DNA of 64,000 bases from Paraburkholderia piptadeniae (GTDB taxonomy: Bacteria > Pseudomonadota > Gammaproteobacteria > Burkholderiales > Burkholderiaceae): assembly GCF_900007165.1 (NCBI RefSeq), contig NZ_CYGY02000042.1:62001-126000 (forward strand). The letters run 5' to 3'. Below, piece by piece: positions 25,373 through 33,257 of this stretch (position 1 is the stretch's first letter; each line of letters begins with the position of its first letter). Made by a program: the position numbers and the translations under genes. The notes below the pieces were generated by a model. That model was not told the DNA's origin. It ran no database searches and saw nothing but the letters and a program-made list of their open reading frames with translations.

Positions 25373-25829
25373 GCTGAACTCGACACCCGAAATGGACATG
25401 CCGGAAGACTCCAAGATCACTGATCCGGCGGCGGCCGTCAGCGCCGACGACGCGGCCCTCGACGACTGGGCGAGCGCGCTCGCCGAGCAGAACAACAACG
25501 CGCCCGTGAGCACGAGCACGGCGGGCGTGTTCCAGCCGCTGTCGAAGGTCGAGCCGACCACGACGCGCAACGACATCGACATGATCCTGGACATTCCCGT
25601 CCAGATGACGGTCGAGCTCGGCCGCACGAAGATCGCGATCCGCAACCTGCTGCAACTCGCGCAAGGCTCCGTCGTCGAGCTGGACGGCCTCGCGGGCGAG
25701 CCGATGGATGTGCTCGTCAACGGCTGCCTGATCGCGCAGGGCGAAGTGGTCGTCGTGAACGACAAGTTCGGCATTCGCCTGACCGACATCATTACGCCGT
25801 CCGAGCGTATCCGGAAGCTGAATCGATGA
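25365..25829 (+). CDS. fliN: Flagellar motor switch protein FliN
   Basis: C-ring base protein (154 residues) that docks FliH and the export ATPase. An acidic variable N-terminus of about 65 residues precedes the SpoA domain: MILDIPVQMTVELGRTKIAI, LLQLAQGSVVELDGLAGEPM, DVLVNGCLIAQGEVVVVND and FGIRLTDIITPSERIRKLN. Its ATG lies inside the end of fliM, and its TGA overlaps the fliO start (ATGA). Confidence 0.97.
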   Translation: MTELNSTPEMDMPEDSKITDPAAAVSADDAALDDWASALAEQNNNAPVSTSTAGVFQPLSKVEPTTTRNDIDMILDIPVQMTVELGRTKIAIRNLLQLAQGSVVELDGLAGEPMDVLVNGCLIAQGEVVVVNDKFGIRLTDIITPSERIRKLNR

Positions 25830-26452
25830 AACACGCTGTACACCGGGCCGCGTCGCGCGCCAGCGCCATGCCGCTTTCGCGCCGCGCCCGTTTCATGTCG
25901 GCCGTTGCGCTGACTGGTGTTGCGCTTTACGCAAGTGCGTCGAACCTCGCGCACGCCGCCGACATGAATGCCGTCAACAATGCCGCGAAGATCGCGTCGA
26001 GCGTCGGCGCGGGCACGGCGGTGCCATCGCTCGGCGTCGGCGCCGTGTTGCAGACGATCGTGGGGCTTGCAGTCGTGATCGGCCTCGTGTTCGGCTGCGC
26101 ATGGCTCGCGCGCCGCTTCGGCCTGCAACCGGGCCATCGCGGCGGCATCGTGAAGACGATCGGCGGCACGTCGCTCGGCGGCAAGGAACGCGTGGCCGTC
26201 GTCGAAATCGGCGACACGTGGCTCGTGCTCGGCGCGGCACCCGGCAATGTGCGCCTGTTGCACACGATGCCCGCAGGCTCGGCCGCGGGCGGAATCCCTC
26301 TCACCGGCTCGGCCGCTGCGCCCGGCGCAGCCGGTTCGACCATCGGCGGCGGTCCCGTCCAGTTGAGCGGCACCTTCGGACAACGCTTTCGCGACGCGCT
26401 CAAACACGAAGCCAGCAGACGTTTCCAGCGGCGCGTGAGCGGAGAACAGTAA
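25826..26452 (+). CDS. fliO: Flagellar biosynthetic protein FliO
   Basis: Assembly factor for the FliPQR export gate, inner membrane, 208 residues. The N-terminal 47 residues look like a signal or first membrane segment ending at NLAHA. The main helix is at about 70-92 (LQTIVGLAVVIGLVFGCAWL), followed by the conserved cytoplasmic block GGIVKTIGGTSLGGKERVAV, then VVEIGDTWLVLGAAPGNVRL. Start chosen by the ATGA overlap with fliN; an internal ATG at codon 12 is possible. Confidence 0.9.
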   Translation: MKHAVHRAASRASAMPLSRRARFMSAVALTGVALYASASNLAHAADMNAVNNAAKIASSVGAGTAVPSLGVGAVLQTIVGLAVVIGLVFGCAWLARRFGLQPGHRGGIVKTIGGTSLGGKERVAVVEIGDTWLVLGAAPGNVRLLHTMPAGSAAGGIPLTGSAAAPGAAGSTIGGGPVQLSGTFGQRFRDALKHEASRRFQRRVSGEQ

Positions 26453-27322
26453 ATGCAGTACGACCGATCTGACGCGCAGCGTGGCTGCGCTCGGGGTTTT
26501 CACGCCCTTTCCCACGCCTCTTCTTCGGCGCCCGCTTCGATGTCGATGCCCTTCGTGAAACGCGCAGCGCATGTGGTGTCGCGTGTCGCGCCGTTCGCCG
26601 TGCCCGCGCTGATGCTCGCGCTGCCGACGCTCTCCTTCGCGCAGACGGCGGGCTTGCCCGCGTTCAACACGAGCCCCGGCCCGAACGGCGGCACGACCTA
26701 CTCGCTGAGCGTGCAGACGATGCTGCTGCTCACGATGCTGTCGTTCCTGCCAGCGATGGTGCTGATGATGACGAGCTTCACGCGGATCATCATCGTGCTG
26801 TCGCTGCTGCGCCAGGCGCTCGGCGCGCCGACGACGCCGCCCAACCAGGTGCTGGTCGGCCTCGCGCTGTTTCTGACGCTGTTCGTGATGTCGCCCGTGC
26901 TCGACAAGGCGTATAACAATGGCTACAAGCCCTTCTCCGAAGGCACGATCCAGATGGACGAAGCGGTGAAGCGCGGCGTCGCGCCGTTCAAGGCGTTCAT
27001 GCTGAAGCAGACCCGCGAAAGCGATCTCGCGCTTTTCGCGCGCATCTCGCACGCGGCGCCGATGCAGGGCCCGGAAGACGTGCCGCTGTCGCTGCTGGTG
27101 CCGTCGTTCGTGACGAGCGAGCTGAAGACGGGCTTCCAGATCGGCTTCACCGTGTTCATTCCGTTCGTGATCATCGACATGGTGGTGGCGAGCGTGCTGA
27201 TGTCGATGGGCATGATGATGATCTCGCCGGCGACCATTTCGCTGCCCTTCAAGCTGATGCTGTTCGTGCTGGTCGACGGATGGCAGCTGATCGTCGGCTC
27301 GCTCGCGCAGAGCTTCACCTGA
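26453..27322 (+). CDS. fliP: Flagellar export gate protein FliP
   Basis: Core subunit of the flagellar type III export gate; inner membrane, 289 residues. It has a long N-terminus with a cleavable signal (about residues 35-64, ending LSFAQ) and four later membrane helices. FliP signatures are present: MLLLTMLSFLPAMVLMMTSF, TRIIIVLSLLRQALGAPTTP, PPNQVLVGLALFLTLFVMSP and SVLMSMGMMMISPATISLPF. The ATG directly follows the fliO stop and has GGAG eight bases upstream. Confidence 0.96.
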   Translation: MQYDRSDAQRGCARGFHALSHASSSAPASMSMPFVKRAAHVVSRVAPFAVPALMLALPTLSFAQTAGLPAFNTSPGPNGGTTYSLSVQTMLLLTMLSFLPAMVLMMTSFTRIIIVLSLLRQALGAPTTPPNQVLVGLALFLTLFVMSPVLDKAYNNGYKPFSEGTIQMDEAVKRGVAPFKAFMLKQTRESDLALFARISHAAPMQGPEDVPLSLLVPSFVTSELKTGFQIGFTVFIPFVIIDMVVASVLMSMGMMMISPATISLPFKLMLFVLVDGWQLIVGSLAQSFT

Positions 27323-27341
27323 GACCCGGGAGACTGAAGCC

Positions 27342-27611
27342 ATGACACCGGAAACCGTCACCACGCTCGCGCACGACGCGATGTACATCGCACTGCTGCT
27401 GGCCGCGCCGCCGCTTTTCGTGGGCCTGATCGTCGGTCTCGTCGTGAGTCTTTTCCAGGCCGCGACGCAGATCAACGAATCCACGCTGTCGTTCATTCCG
27501 AAGCTGTTCGCGATCGCCGTGACGCTCGTGCTGATCGGCCCGTGGATGCTCGCGAAGATGCTCGACTACATGCGCCACATGTTCACGAGCATCCCGACGC
27601 TCGCCAACTGA
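27342..27611 (+). CDS. fliQ: Flagellar export gate protein FliQ
   Basis: Export gate subunit of 89 residues with two membrane helices (about 16-38 and 53-75) and the family core PPLFVGLIVGLVVSLFQAAT, followed by QINESTLSFIPKLFAIAVTL. A GGGAG site precedes the ATG. Between fliP and fliR as usual. Confidence 0.97.
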   Translation: MTPETVTTLAHDAMYIALLLAAPPLFVGLIVGLVVSLFQAATQINESTLSFIPKLFAIAVTLVLIGPWMLAKMLDYMRHMFTSIPTLAN

Positions 27612-27642
27612 GCGCGCTGCCCTTTCCTTCTTTCGACGCGCG

Positions 27643-28425
27643 ATGTTTTCCGTCACCTACGAGCAGCTGAACGTGTGGCTCACCGCGTTTCTGTGGCCGT
27701 TCGTGCGGATTCTCGCGCTGATGGCGACGGCGCCCGCATTCGGCGAGAAGTCGCTGCCGACTCGCGTGAAGATCGGCCTCGCCGCGTTCGTCACGATCAT
27801 CGTCGCGCCGACGCTCGGCGCGATGCCGCAGGTGACGGTGTTTTCGGCGCAGGGCGTCTGGATCATCGTCAACCAGTTCCTGATCGGCGCCGCGCTCGGC
27901 TTCACGATGCAGATGGTGTTCGCGGCGGTGGAGGCCGCGGGCGCCTTCATGGGCATGAGCATGGGGCTCGGCTTCGCGACGTTTTTCGATCCGCATGCGG
28001 CGGGCTCGACGGATGTGATGTCGCGCTTCGTGAACATGATTGCGCTGTTGACCTTTCTCGCGCTCGACGGGCATCTGCAGATGCTGTCGGCGCTGATCCA
28101 GACATTTCAGTCGCTGCCCGTCGCGGCGAACGTGCTGGGCGCGAACGGCTGGCGCCTGCTCGTCGGCTGGGGCAGCACGGTGATCAGCGCGGGGCTGCTG
28201 CTGTCGCTGCCTGTCGTGACGGCGCTGCTCATCACGAATCTCGCGCTGGGTATTCTCAATCGCGCTGCGCCGCAGATCGGGGTGTTTCAGGTCGGTTTGC
28301 CGGTGACGGTGATTACCGGGTTGCTGCTCATTCAGTTGATGCTGCCAAATATGATGCCGTTCTTTTCACGGCTGTTTGATAGTGGGATTGAACAGATGGG
28401 GCGAGTGGCGGCGGGGATGCACTAG
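27643..28425 (+). CDS. fliR: Flagellar export gate protein FliR
   Basis: Export gate subunit of 260 residues with about six membrane helices. Family features include FLWPFVRILALMATAPAFGE, the QGVWIIVNQFLIGAALGFTM block, AGAFMGMSMGLGFATFFDPH, and the conserved LPVVTALLITNLALGILNRA then APQIGVFQVGLP near the end. Last gene of the fliL operon; a palindromic repeat follows 45 bases after its stop. Confidence 0.96.
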   Translation: MFSVTYEQLNVWLTAFLWPFVRILALMATAPAFGEKSLPTRVKIGLAAFVTIIVAPTLGAMPQVTVFSAQGVWIIVNQFLIGAALGFTMQMVFAAVEAAGAFMGMSMGLGFATFFDPHAAGSTDVMSRFVNMIALLTFLALDGHLQMLSALIQTFQSLPVAANVLGANGWRLLVGWGSTVISAGLLLSLPVVTALLITNLALGILNRAAPQIGVFQVGLPVTVITGLLLIQLMLPNMMPFFSRLFDSGIEQMGRVAAGMH

Positions 28426-28469
28426 GTTTTTTTGATGTCTGCGACGCTGGTGGGTTTGGTTTGGTTTGG

Positions 28470-28607
28470 TTTGCTTAGCGTGCCGCTGGCATCCGCGATT
28501 GCGCCTCGCGGCGCGGGCGTTGCCCCTGTGCGAGGCGCAATCGCGGATGCCAGCGTAAGGGCAAAGAAAACGAAAGCATACGCGGATGCCAGCGGCAAGC
28601 TAAGCAA
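28470..28607. repeat. Compound extragenic palindrome (GCTGGCATCCGCG module) between fliR and flgL
   Basis: Between the convergent fliR and flgL genes, a perfect 24-bp inverted repeat pairs 28485-28508 with 28531-28554 around a 22-base GC loop. A second, outer copy of the arm (28581-28607) pairs with 28470-28496 over 27 bases with one mismatch. The same arm and loop recur within the long element at 44086-44750. A run of TTTGG units (28453-28472) lies just to the left. It may act as a bidirectional terminator, but its recurrence argues for a dispersed repeat family. Confidence 0.85.
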
Positions 28608-28657
28608 ACACAAACAAAAACGCCCAGCCCCCAAACAGAGCCAGGCGTCCAGCCTTC

Positions 28658-28686
28658 AAAAAAACGCGGGGCAACAACAGCCCGCA
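28658..28686 (-). terminator. Rho-independent terminator of flgKL
   Basis: Minus strand GCGGG-loop-CCCGC followed by a G and seven T residues, starting three bases after the flgL stop. Confidence 0.75.
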
Positions 28687-28688
28687 AA

Positions 28689-29906
28689 TCAATTCCCGAT
28701 GTAATCGAACAACGACAGCTTCTGGATCATCGAGAAGCCCTGCTGCGCAGCCTGCAGCGAGGACTGCGTCATCGTGTACTGGCTGATGACCTTGGTCAGA
28801 TTCGTCTGCGTCAGATCGGCGAGATTGCTTTGAGTCTGCAGCGAGTTGGATTGCGTGACGGTCTGCAACGCCTCGATCTCCTGCTCGCGCCCGCCCACGG
28901 ACGTCTGGATCGTCGTCACATTGTTCAGCGTGTTTTGCAGCTGGGTCAACGCCGTCCCCAACGCGTTCGTCAGATTCGCCTGCCCGGTTGCGCCCGTCAC
29001 CGGCGTCTGCAAAGCGGCAATCACAGTGTCCAGATTGGCGAACACATCGCTCGTCTGTCCAGCAGGCGTGACCGAAAAGCTGTCTCCGCCATTCGGCGCA
29101 CCCGAGATCGTGACGCTCTGACCGCCACCTCCGAGCACGATCGGCTGGCCGGCCGTATAGGTCTGCGGCGCGCTCGTCGTGCTCGTGGCGACATCAGTGA
29201 CCGTGAACGTCGTCCCCGACGTGAAGTTGATCGTGAACTTGTGATTGTTCGTCGGATCGGTCGAGTTGTTGACCGTCACGCCGCCGATCGTGCCCGTGCC
29301 CGAATTGCTCAATGCACCCGCTGTCACGTCCGTGCTTCCGGGCTGCGAGCTGCTGAGGAATACGGCCTTGCCCGTATCGGCAACAGCAATGCTGCGCGAG
29401 CTTGTCACCTGAACGTACTGCACGCCGTTGTCCCCGCTGTATTGCACGGCGCCGCTCGTACCGACCGAAAAAGGCGGGGTCGATGCCTGATAGCCGCCAT
29501 AGAGGTAGTTGCCGGACGCGTCGGTCCCGTTCGCGAGGCCCATCAACTGGCTGCGCATGCCTTCCAGCTCGGTCGCAATCGTCGACCTGTTTGCATCGTT
29601 GAGCGACCCATCGCCCGCGTGCACGATCTGCGTGTTGATCGCCGTCAGCACGCTGCTGATGCTGGAGAGCGAGCTGTCCTCGGCCTGCAGCGACGACAGC
29701 GCCGTATTCTGATTGCTCGCGTACTGCGACAGCGTCGTGCCCTGCATGCTGAGCTGCACCGCCTGTGCCGCACCGACAGGGTTGTCCGACGGCGTCGCGA
29801 GGCTCACACCGCTCGACAGCTGCTGATACAGCTGCGCGAGCGTCACCTGCTGGTCGTCCATCGTCTGGACGTTCATGCCGAAATACTGCGAAGTAGAGAT
29901 GCGCAT
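28689..29906 (-). CDS. flgL: Flagellar hook-associated protein 3 (FlgL)
   Basis: Hook-filament junction protein, 405 residues, exported by the flagellar system. The flagellin-like N-terminal helix is MRISTSQYFGMNVQTMDDQQ, then QLYQQLSSGVSLATPSDNP and VGAAQAVQLSMQ. The C-terminal helix is TNLTKVISQYTMTQSSLQAA, ending AQQGFSMIQKLSLFDYIGN. The central 200 residues are beta-rich and variable. It follows flgK by 14 bases. Confidence 0.95.
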   Translation of the reverse strand: MRISTSQYFGMNVQTMDDQQVTLAQLYQQLSSGVSLATPSDNPVGAAQAVQLSMQGTTLSQYASNQNTALSSLQAEDSSLSSISSVLTAINTQIVHAGDGSLNDANRSTIATELEGMRSQLMGLANGTDASGNYLYGGYQASTPPFSVGTSGAVQYSGDNGVQYVQVTSSRSIAVADTGKAVFLSSSQPGSTDVTAGALSNSGTGTIGGVTVNNSTDPTNNHKFTINFTSGTTFTVTDVATSTTSAPQTYTAGQPIVLGGGGQSVTISGAPNGGDSFSVTPAGQTSDVFANLDTVIAALQTPVTGATGQANLTNALGTALTQLQNTLNNVTTIQTSVGGREQEIEALQTVTQSNSLQTQSNLADLTQTNLTKVISQYTMTQSSLQAAQQGFSMIQKLSLFDYIGN

Positions 29907-29920
29907 ATGCGTTCAACGCC

Positions 29921-31927
29921 TCACTGGAAGATGCCGAGGATCGTCTGGAACAGCGTCGCGGCCGTCTGGATGACCTTGCTGTTCGCCTGATACAGCTGCT
30001 GGTATTGCAGCAGGTTCGCCGCTTCCTCGTTGATGTTCACGCCGGACACCGCCTGCTGCGCCGTCGTGATCTGCGTGACGAGCGATGCCTGAGCCTTGCT
30101 CGACGTCTGTACCTGGTTCGTCTGGTTGCCGATGTCGTTCACGTAGTTCGCATACGCGTCGGTCAGCGTGAGCTTGCCGTTGCCCAACGTCTTCGTCGTC
30201 ACGAGATTCGACATCTGCTGCGCGTTGCGGCCGTCCTTGCCGCCCGACGGATTCGCCGCGATCGTGAACGTATCGCCGTCGGCGGGCGTGCCCGTGATCT
30301 GCAACGAGACGTTGTTGATCGGGCCCGGCGGCGTCGCTGCCGTGTTCGACGTAATGGTCAGCGACAGACCTTTGCTCGGATCGTATGGCACCTGATCCGT
30401 CGTCGCGTTGATCGTGTACGGCGCCGATCCCGGAACCGTCACGATCGAGCCAACCGGAAAGCCCGACAAGACCCCCGCCGGCGGCGTGGTCGTCGTCACG
30501 GTGTATTTGATGTCCGTTGCCGTCGAGGGCACCGAGTAGCCCGCCGACACCGTGCCTTGCGTCACCTGCGCGGTGCCTGTGTTCGCGTTGCCCGCCGTCA
30601 CCAGAACGGGCGACGAAGCGGCGATCGCCGTACCACTGGTCGTCGTCAGCGCGAAGCCGTTCAGCGCGCCGCGCGTCGGCTCGATCGTGAACGAATCGCC
30701 GGCGTTCATCGTGGTCGTTCCCAACGAGAACTGCATGCCGCCGATCGGGTTGGACAGGTTGCTCGCCCGGCCGACGACCTGGCCCGTCTCGCGATCGGTG
30801 AGCGTGTAGTTCGTCCCGTCGTACGACAGCGTGTAGTCGCTCGCCGGCGGCTGCGCCGGGTTCGTCAGCGTGACGCCGAGATTGCCGTTGCCCGTGTTGT
30901 TCGCGTTCGCATAGACGGTCGGATTGCCGACGGTGAAAAGCGCGCTGCCCTTGTTCCCGTTCAGGTCGATGCCGAGCGCGTTCTGTGCGTTCACCTGGGC
31001 CGCGAAGCTCGTCGCGATCGCGCCGAGTTGCGCTTCGGCGGGATCGAGCGTTTGACTGCGGAACGTCATCAGCCCGCCGAGCTGTCCGCCCAGCGCTGTG
31101 CTGTCGGGCAGGATCTGCGGCGTCGACGTTGCGGCCTGGCTCGCAAGACCCGCGTACGCAACGGCCGTTTCCGTCGGGTCCGACGGCGACGTGACCGTCG
31201 AGAGATTGAAGCTCTTGTCGGCGACGACGAGCGGCTGACCGTTGCCCATGAACACGCTGTAGCCGCTGTCGCCCTGCACGACCTGCACGCCGACCAGTTG
31301 CGACAGGTTCGACACGGCAAGGTCGCGCTGGTCGAGCAACTGGTTAGGCGGCTGGCCTTGCGCGCTCAGCGCCTGGATCTGCGAATTCAGTTGCGCGATC
31401 TGCGCGGTGTAGCTGTTGATCTGCTTGACGGTGTCGCCGATCTGCGTGTTGACGCTCGCGCGCAGCTGGTCGTACTGGTCGCCCGCCGCGTTGATCTGGT
31501 CCGCTAACGATTGCGCGTTGCTGATGGCACTTTGGCGCATCGCGGGATTCGACGCATCGTTCGCGACGTTCTGCAGGCCCGTGAAGTAACTCGTGATCGC
31601 GCTCGAAATGCCCGAGGTCGGACTGCCGACCATGTTGTTGAGCTGCGCGATCATGTTGTAGTACGTGCTCAGCGAACCGGCCTGCGACTGTGCGTTGTTC
31701 AGCTCGGTCGTCAGGTACTGGCTGTACTGGCGCTGGATGGTCGTCGTCGACACGCCGCTGCCGATGTAGCCGGAGCCCGTGTACTGTCCGCTCGATTCCG
31801 CGTAGACGGGGCGCTCGACCGAATAGCCGGGCGTCGCCTGGTTGCTGATGTTCTGACCCGTCGTCGTCAGCCCCCACTGGGCTGCATTGAGTCCGCTGAG
31901 GCCGATGCTAAATAGGTTGCTGGACAT
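29921..31927 (-). CDS. flgK: Flagellar hook-associated protein 1 (FlgK)
   Basis: First hook-filament junction protein, 668 residues, longer than enterobacterial FlgK (about 550) owing to an enlarged variable middle. The conserved N-terminus is SNLFSIGLSGLNAAQWGLTT, then TGQNISNQATPGYSVERPVY. The C-terminal core is GVNINEEAANLLQYQQLYQA, then NSKVIQTAATLFQTILGI. Preceded by a sigma-28-like promoter and a leader hairpin; co-transcribed with flgL. Confidence 0.96.
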   Translation of the reverse strand: MSSNLFSIGLSGLNAAQWGLTTTGQNISNQATPGYSVERPVYAESSGQYTGSGYIGSGVSTTTIQRQYSQYLTTELNNAQSQAGSLSTYYNMIAQLNNMVGSPTSGISSAITSYFTGLQNVANDASNPAMRQSAISNAQSLADQINAAGDQYDQLRASVNTQIGDTVKQINSYTAQIAQLNSQIQALSAQGQPPNQLLDQRDLAVSNLSQLVGVQVVQGDSGYSVFMGNGQPLVVADKSFNLSTVTSPSDPTETAVAYAGLASQAATSTPQILPDSTALGGQLGGLMTFRSQTLDPAEAQLGAIATSFAAQVNAQNALGIDLNGNKGSALFTVGNPTVYANANNTGNGNLGVTLTNPAQPPASDYTLSYDGTNYTLTDRETGQVVGRASNLSNPIGGMQFSLGTTTMNAGDSFTIEPTRGALNGFALTTTSGTAIAASSPVLVTAGNANTGTAQVTQGTVSAGYSVPSTATDIKYTVTTTTPPAGVLSGFPVGSIVTVPGSAPYTINATTDQVPYDPSKGLSLTITSNTAATPPGPINNVSLQITGTPADGDTFTIAANPSGGKDGRNAQQMSNLVTTKTLGNGKLTLTDAYANYVNDIGNQTNQVQTSSKAQASLVTQITTAQQAVSGVNINEEAANLLQYQQLYQANSKVIQTAATLFQTILGIFQ

Positions 31928-31952
31928 GCGTCATCCTGAAAGACGGCGTAAA

Positions 31953-31975
31953 AGGCGGCGCATGAAGCGCCGCCT
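31953..31975 (-). promoter_or_regulatory. Terminator-like hairpin in the flgK leader
   Basis: AGGCGGCGC-TTCAT-GCGCCGCCT followed by TTTT on the minus strand, between the sigma-28-like promoter and the flgK ATG. In shape it is an intrinsic terminator, so it could attenuate flgKL or stabilise its 5' end. Confidence 0.5.
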
Positions 31976-31994
31976 GGTTGACCGGACACTTTGT

Positions 31995-32021
31995 ATATCG
32001 GCCTCGGCGCGCGAACATTGA
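31995..32021 (-). promoter_or_regulatory. Putative sigma-28 promoter of flgKL
   Basis: TCAATGTT-N11-GCCGATAT: the -10 is nearly perfect (7 of 8) and the spacing exact, while the -35 matches 5 of 8. It lies about 70 bases before the flgK ATG, a gene usually under FliA control. Confidence 0.6.
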
Positions 32022-32138
32022 GGGCCAATTGATGGCACCGCATCATTTTTTGCCGCGTTTTCTGATGAGCTTTTGCCGCGCTGCTTGCGGCATGTCTCGA
32101 TGCAGGCCGTGCAGCTCAGGATGGCTGCGTGTGGACGT

Positions 32139-32177
32139 GCATGCGCTCGCGGCGAGCAGGGCCGCTTCAGCGCATGC
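32139..32177 (-). terminator. Hairpin downstream of ycgR
   Basis: GCATGCGCT pairs with AGCGCATGC across a 21-base loop, 36 bases after the ycgR stop; no clear T-run follows, so termination is uncertain. Confidence 0.35.
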
Positions 32178-32212
32178 GTATCGAATCAGGTGAGGGTCGT
32201 GCGTGGTCGAAT

Positions 32213-32962
32213 TCAGGCGCGCACGAGCGAGCGGCGCTTCATTTCGAGTTGCGTGATGAGGCGTTGCAGCGTGTTTTCCGCATTGCCGGGCAACGACAGA
32301 AAACGGAAGCCGAGCGTATAACGCAGCGAGCCGTTGGGCAGCGCGACGGCGCGGTTCGACATCAGTTCGAGATCGAGTTGCAGCGTGCCGAGCGAGCCCA
32401 GCGTCACTTCCGTGTCGAGCAGCCGCACGCCGTGTTCGAGCGACGTCACGCGCTCGTCGCTGGTGCGCATCGCGATGCCGCCCAGCGACAGGTCCTGCAC
32501 CTCGAAGCGGAAACCATCGCCGTCCGGCAGGCGGCCGCGGCAGATGTACGGATCGAGCAACGGCGCATCGACGCGGAAATACTCGCGGCGCTGCACGTAA
32601 TAGAGCACGTCGGGAAAATCGGCCTCGAACGAAGGCCGGCCTTCGAACGTCGTCTCGCGCGGCGTCCGCGTGACGAAGTGCACGCGCACGCCGTCGGGTG
32701 TCGCGTGGAAATGCCCTTCCGGCGACGTCAGCAGGCCCCGGTTCTGGTCCGCGAGCGCGCCCCAGTCGAACGTAAAAGTACGCTCCCGCACGTCCACTTC
32801 GAGAATCTTCGTCACCAGCTGGCCGCCTTTGTACTGCACGGTCAGAAAATCGCCGCGGTTGAGCAGGTTGCGCAATTGCACGCCGATCTCAAGCGGATTG
32901 CGGCGGCCGAAATCGACGCCTTCCGTCTCGCGGTCATCACCATTCGACTGGGTGGTATTCAT
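32213..32962 (-). CDS. ycgR: Flagellar brake protein YcgR (PilZ domain)
   Basis: Cyclic-di-GMP effector that slows the motor, 249 residues. The N-terminal YcgR domain covers about residues 15-120. The C-terminal PilZ domain has the ligand motifs QRREYFRVD (RxxxR) and DLSLGGIAMR (D/NxSxxG), both intact, so c-di-GMP binding is expected. It is preceded by a sigma-28-like promoter at 33101-33127, which places this brake in the late flagellar class as in enterobacteria. It lies between flgK and flgJ on the minus strand. Confidence 0.93.
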   Translation of the reverse strand: MNTTQSNGDDRETEGVDFGRRNPLEIGVQLRNLLNRGDFLTVQYKGGQLVTKILEVDVRERTFTFDWGALADQNRGLLTSPEGHFHATPDGVRVHFVTRTPRETTFEGRPSFEADFPDVLYYVQRREYFRVDAPLLDPYICRGRLPDGDGFRFEVQDLSLGGIAMRTSDERVTSLEHGVRLLDTEVTLGSLGTLQLDLELMSNRAVALPNGSLRYTLGFRFLSLPGNAENTLQRLITQLEMKRRSLVRA

Positions 32963-33100
32963 GGCCTTGCCAATTTCTCTTCGTTCTTGCGGGCACGCCG
33001 CGCGAATACGGCCGGCCGGTTCTCAGCTGGCCTTCCGGAGTCGCGAAACGCGCGTTGGACCGGATTTCACATACGGCATTCCGGTATCGGGTCTGACTGT

Positions 33101-33127
33101 TTAGCGGCAGCGTCAGGTCAAAGTTTA
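33101..33127 (-). promoter_or_regulatory. Sigma-28 promoter of ycgR
   Basis: TAAACTTT-N11-GCCGCTAA on the minus strand: 14 of 16 consensus positions with exact spacing, about 140 bases before the ycgR ATG. Confidence 0.75.
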
Positions 33128-33257
33128 GACCGGTTTTACGAAATATTTTTCGCAAACGTTTGACACTGCAACGAAGAAAGGATACGCCAATTTGCGCGTG
33201 AATCCCGAAAGTGGGAAGGCAGAATGAACGCAGCGAGCGCCGCGTCCGGAAACAGCG

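Noticed and set aside
24050..27496. 1148-codon open frame antisense to fliL-fliP
   Set aside because: High GC leaves few stops in the antisense frame. The translation is Arg/His-rich with no family features, and the sense strand encodes well-recognised flagellar proteins.
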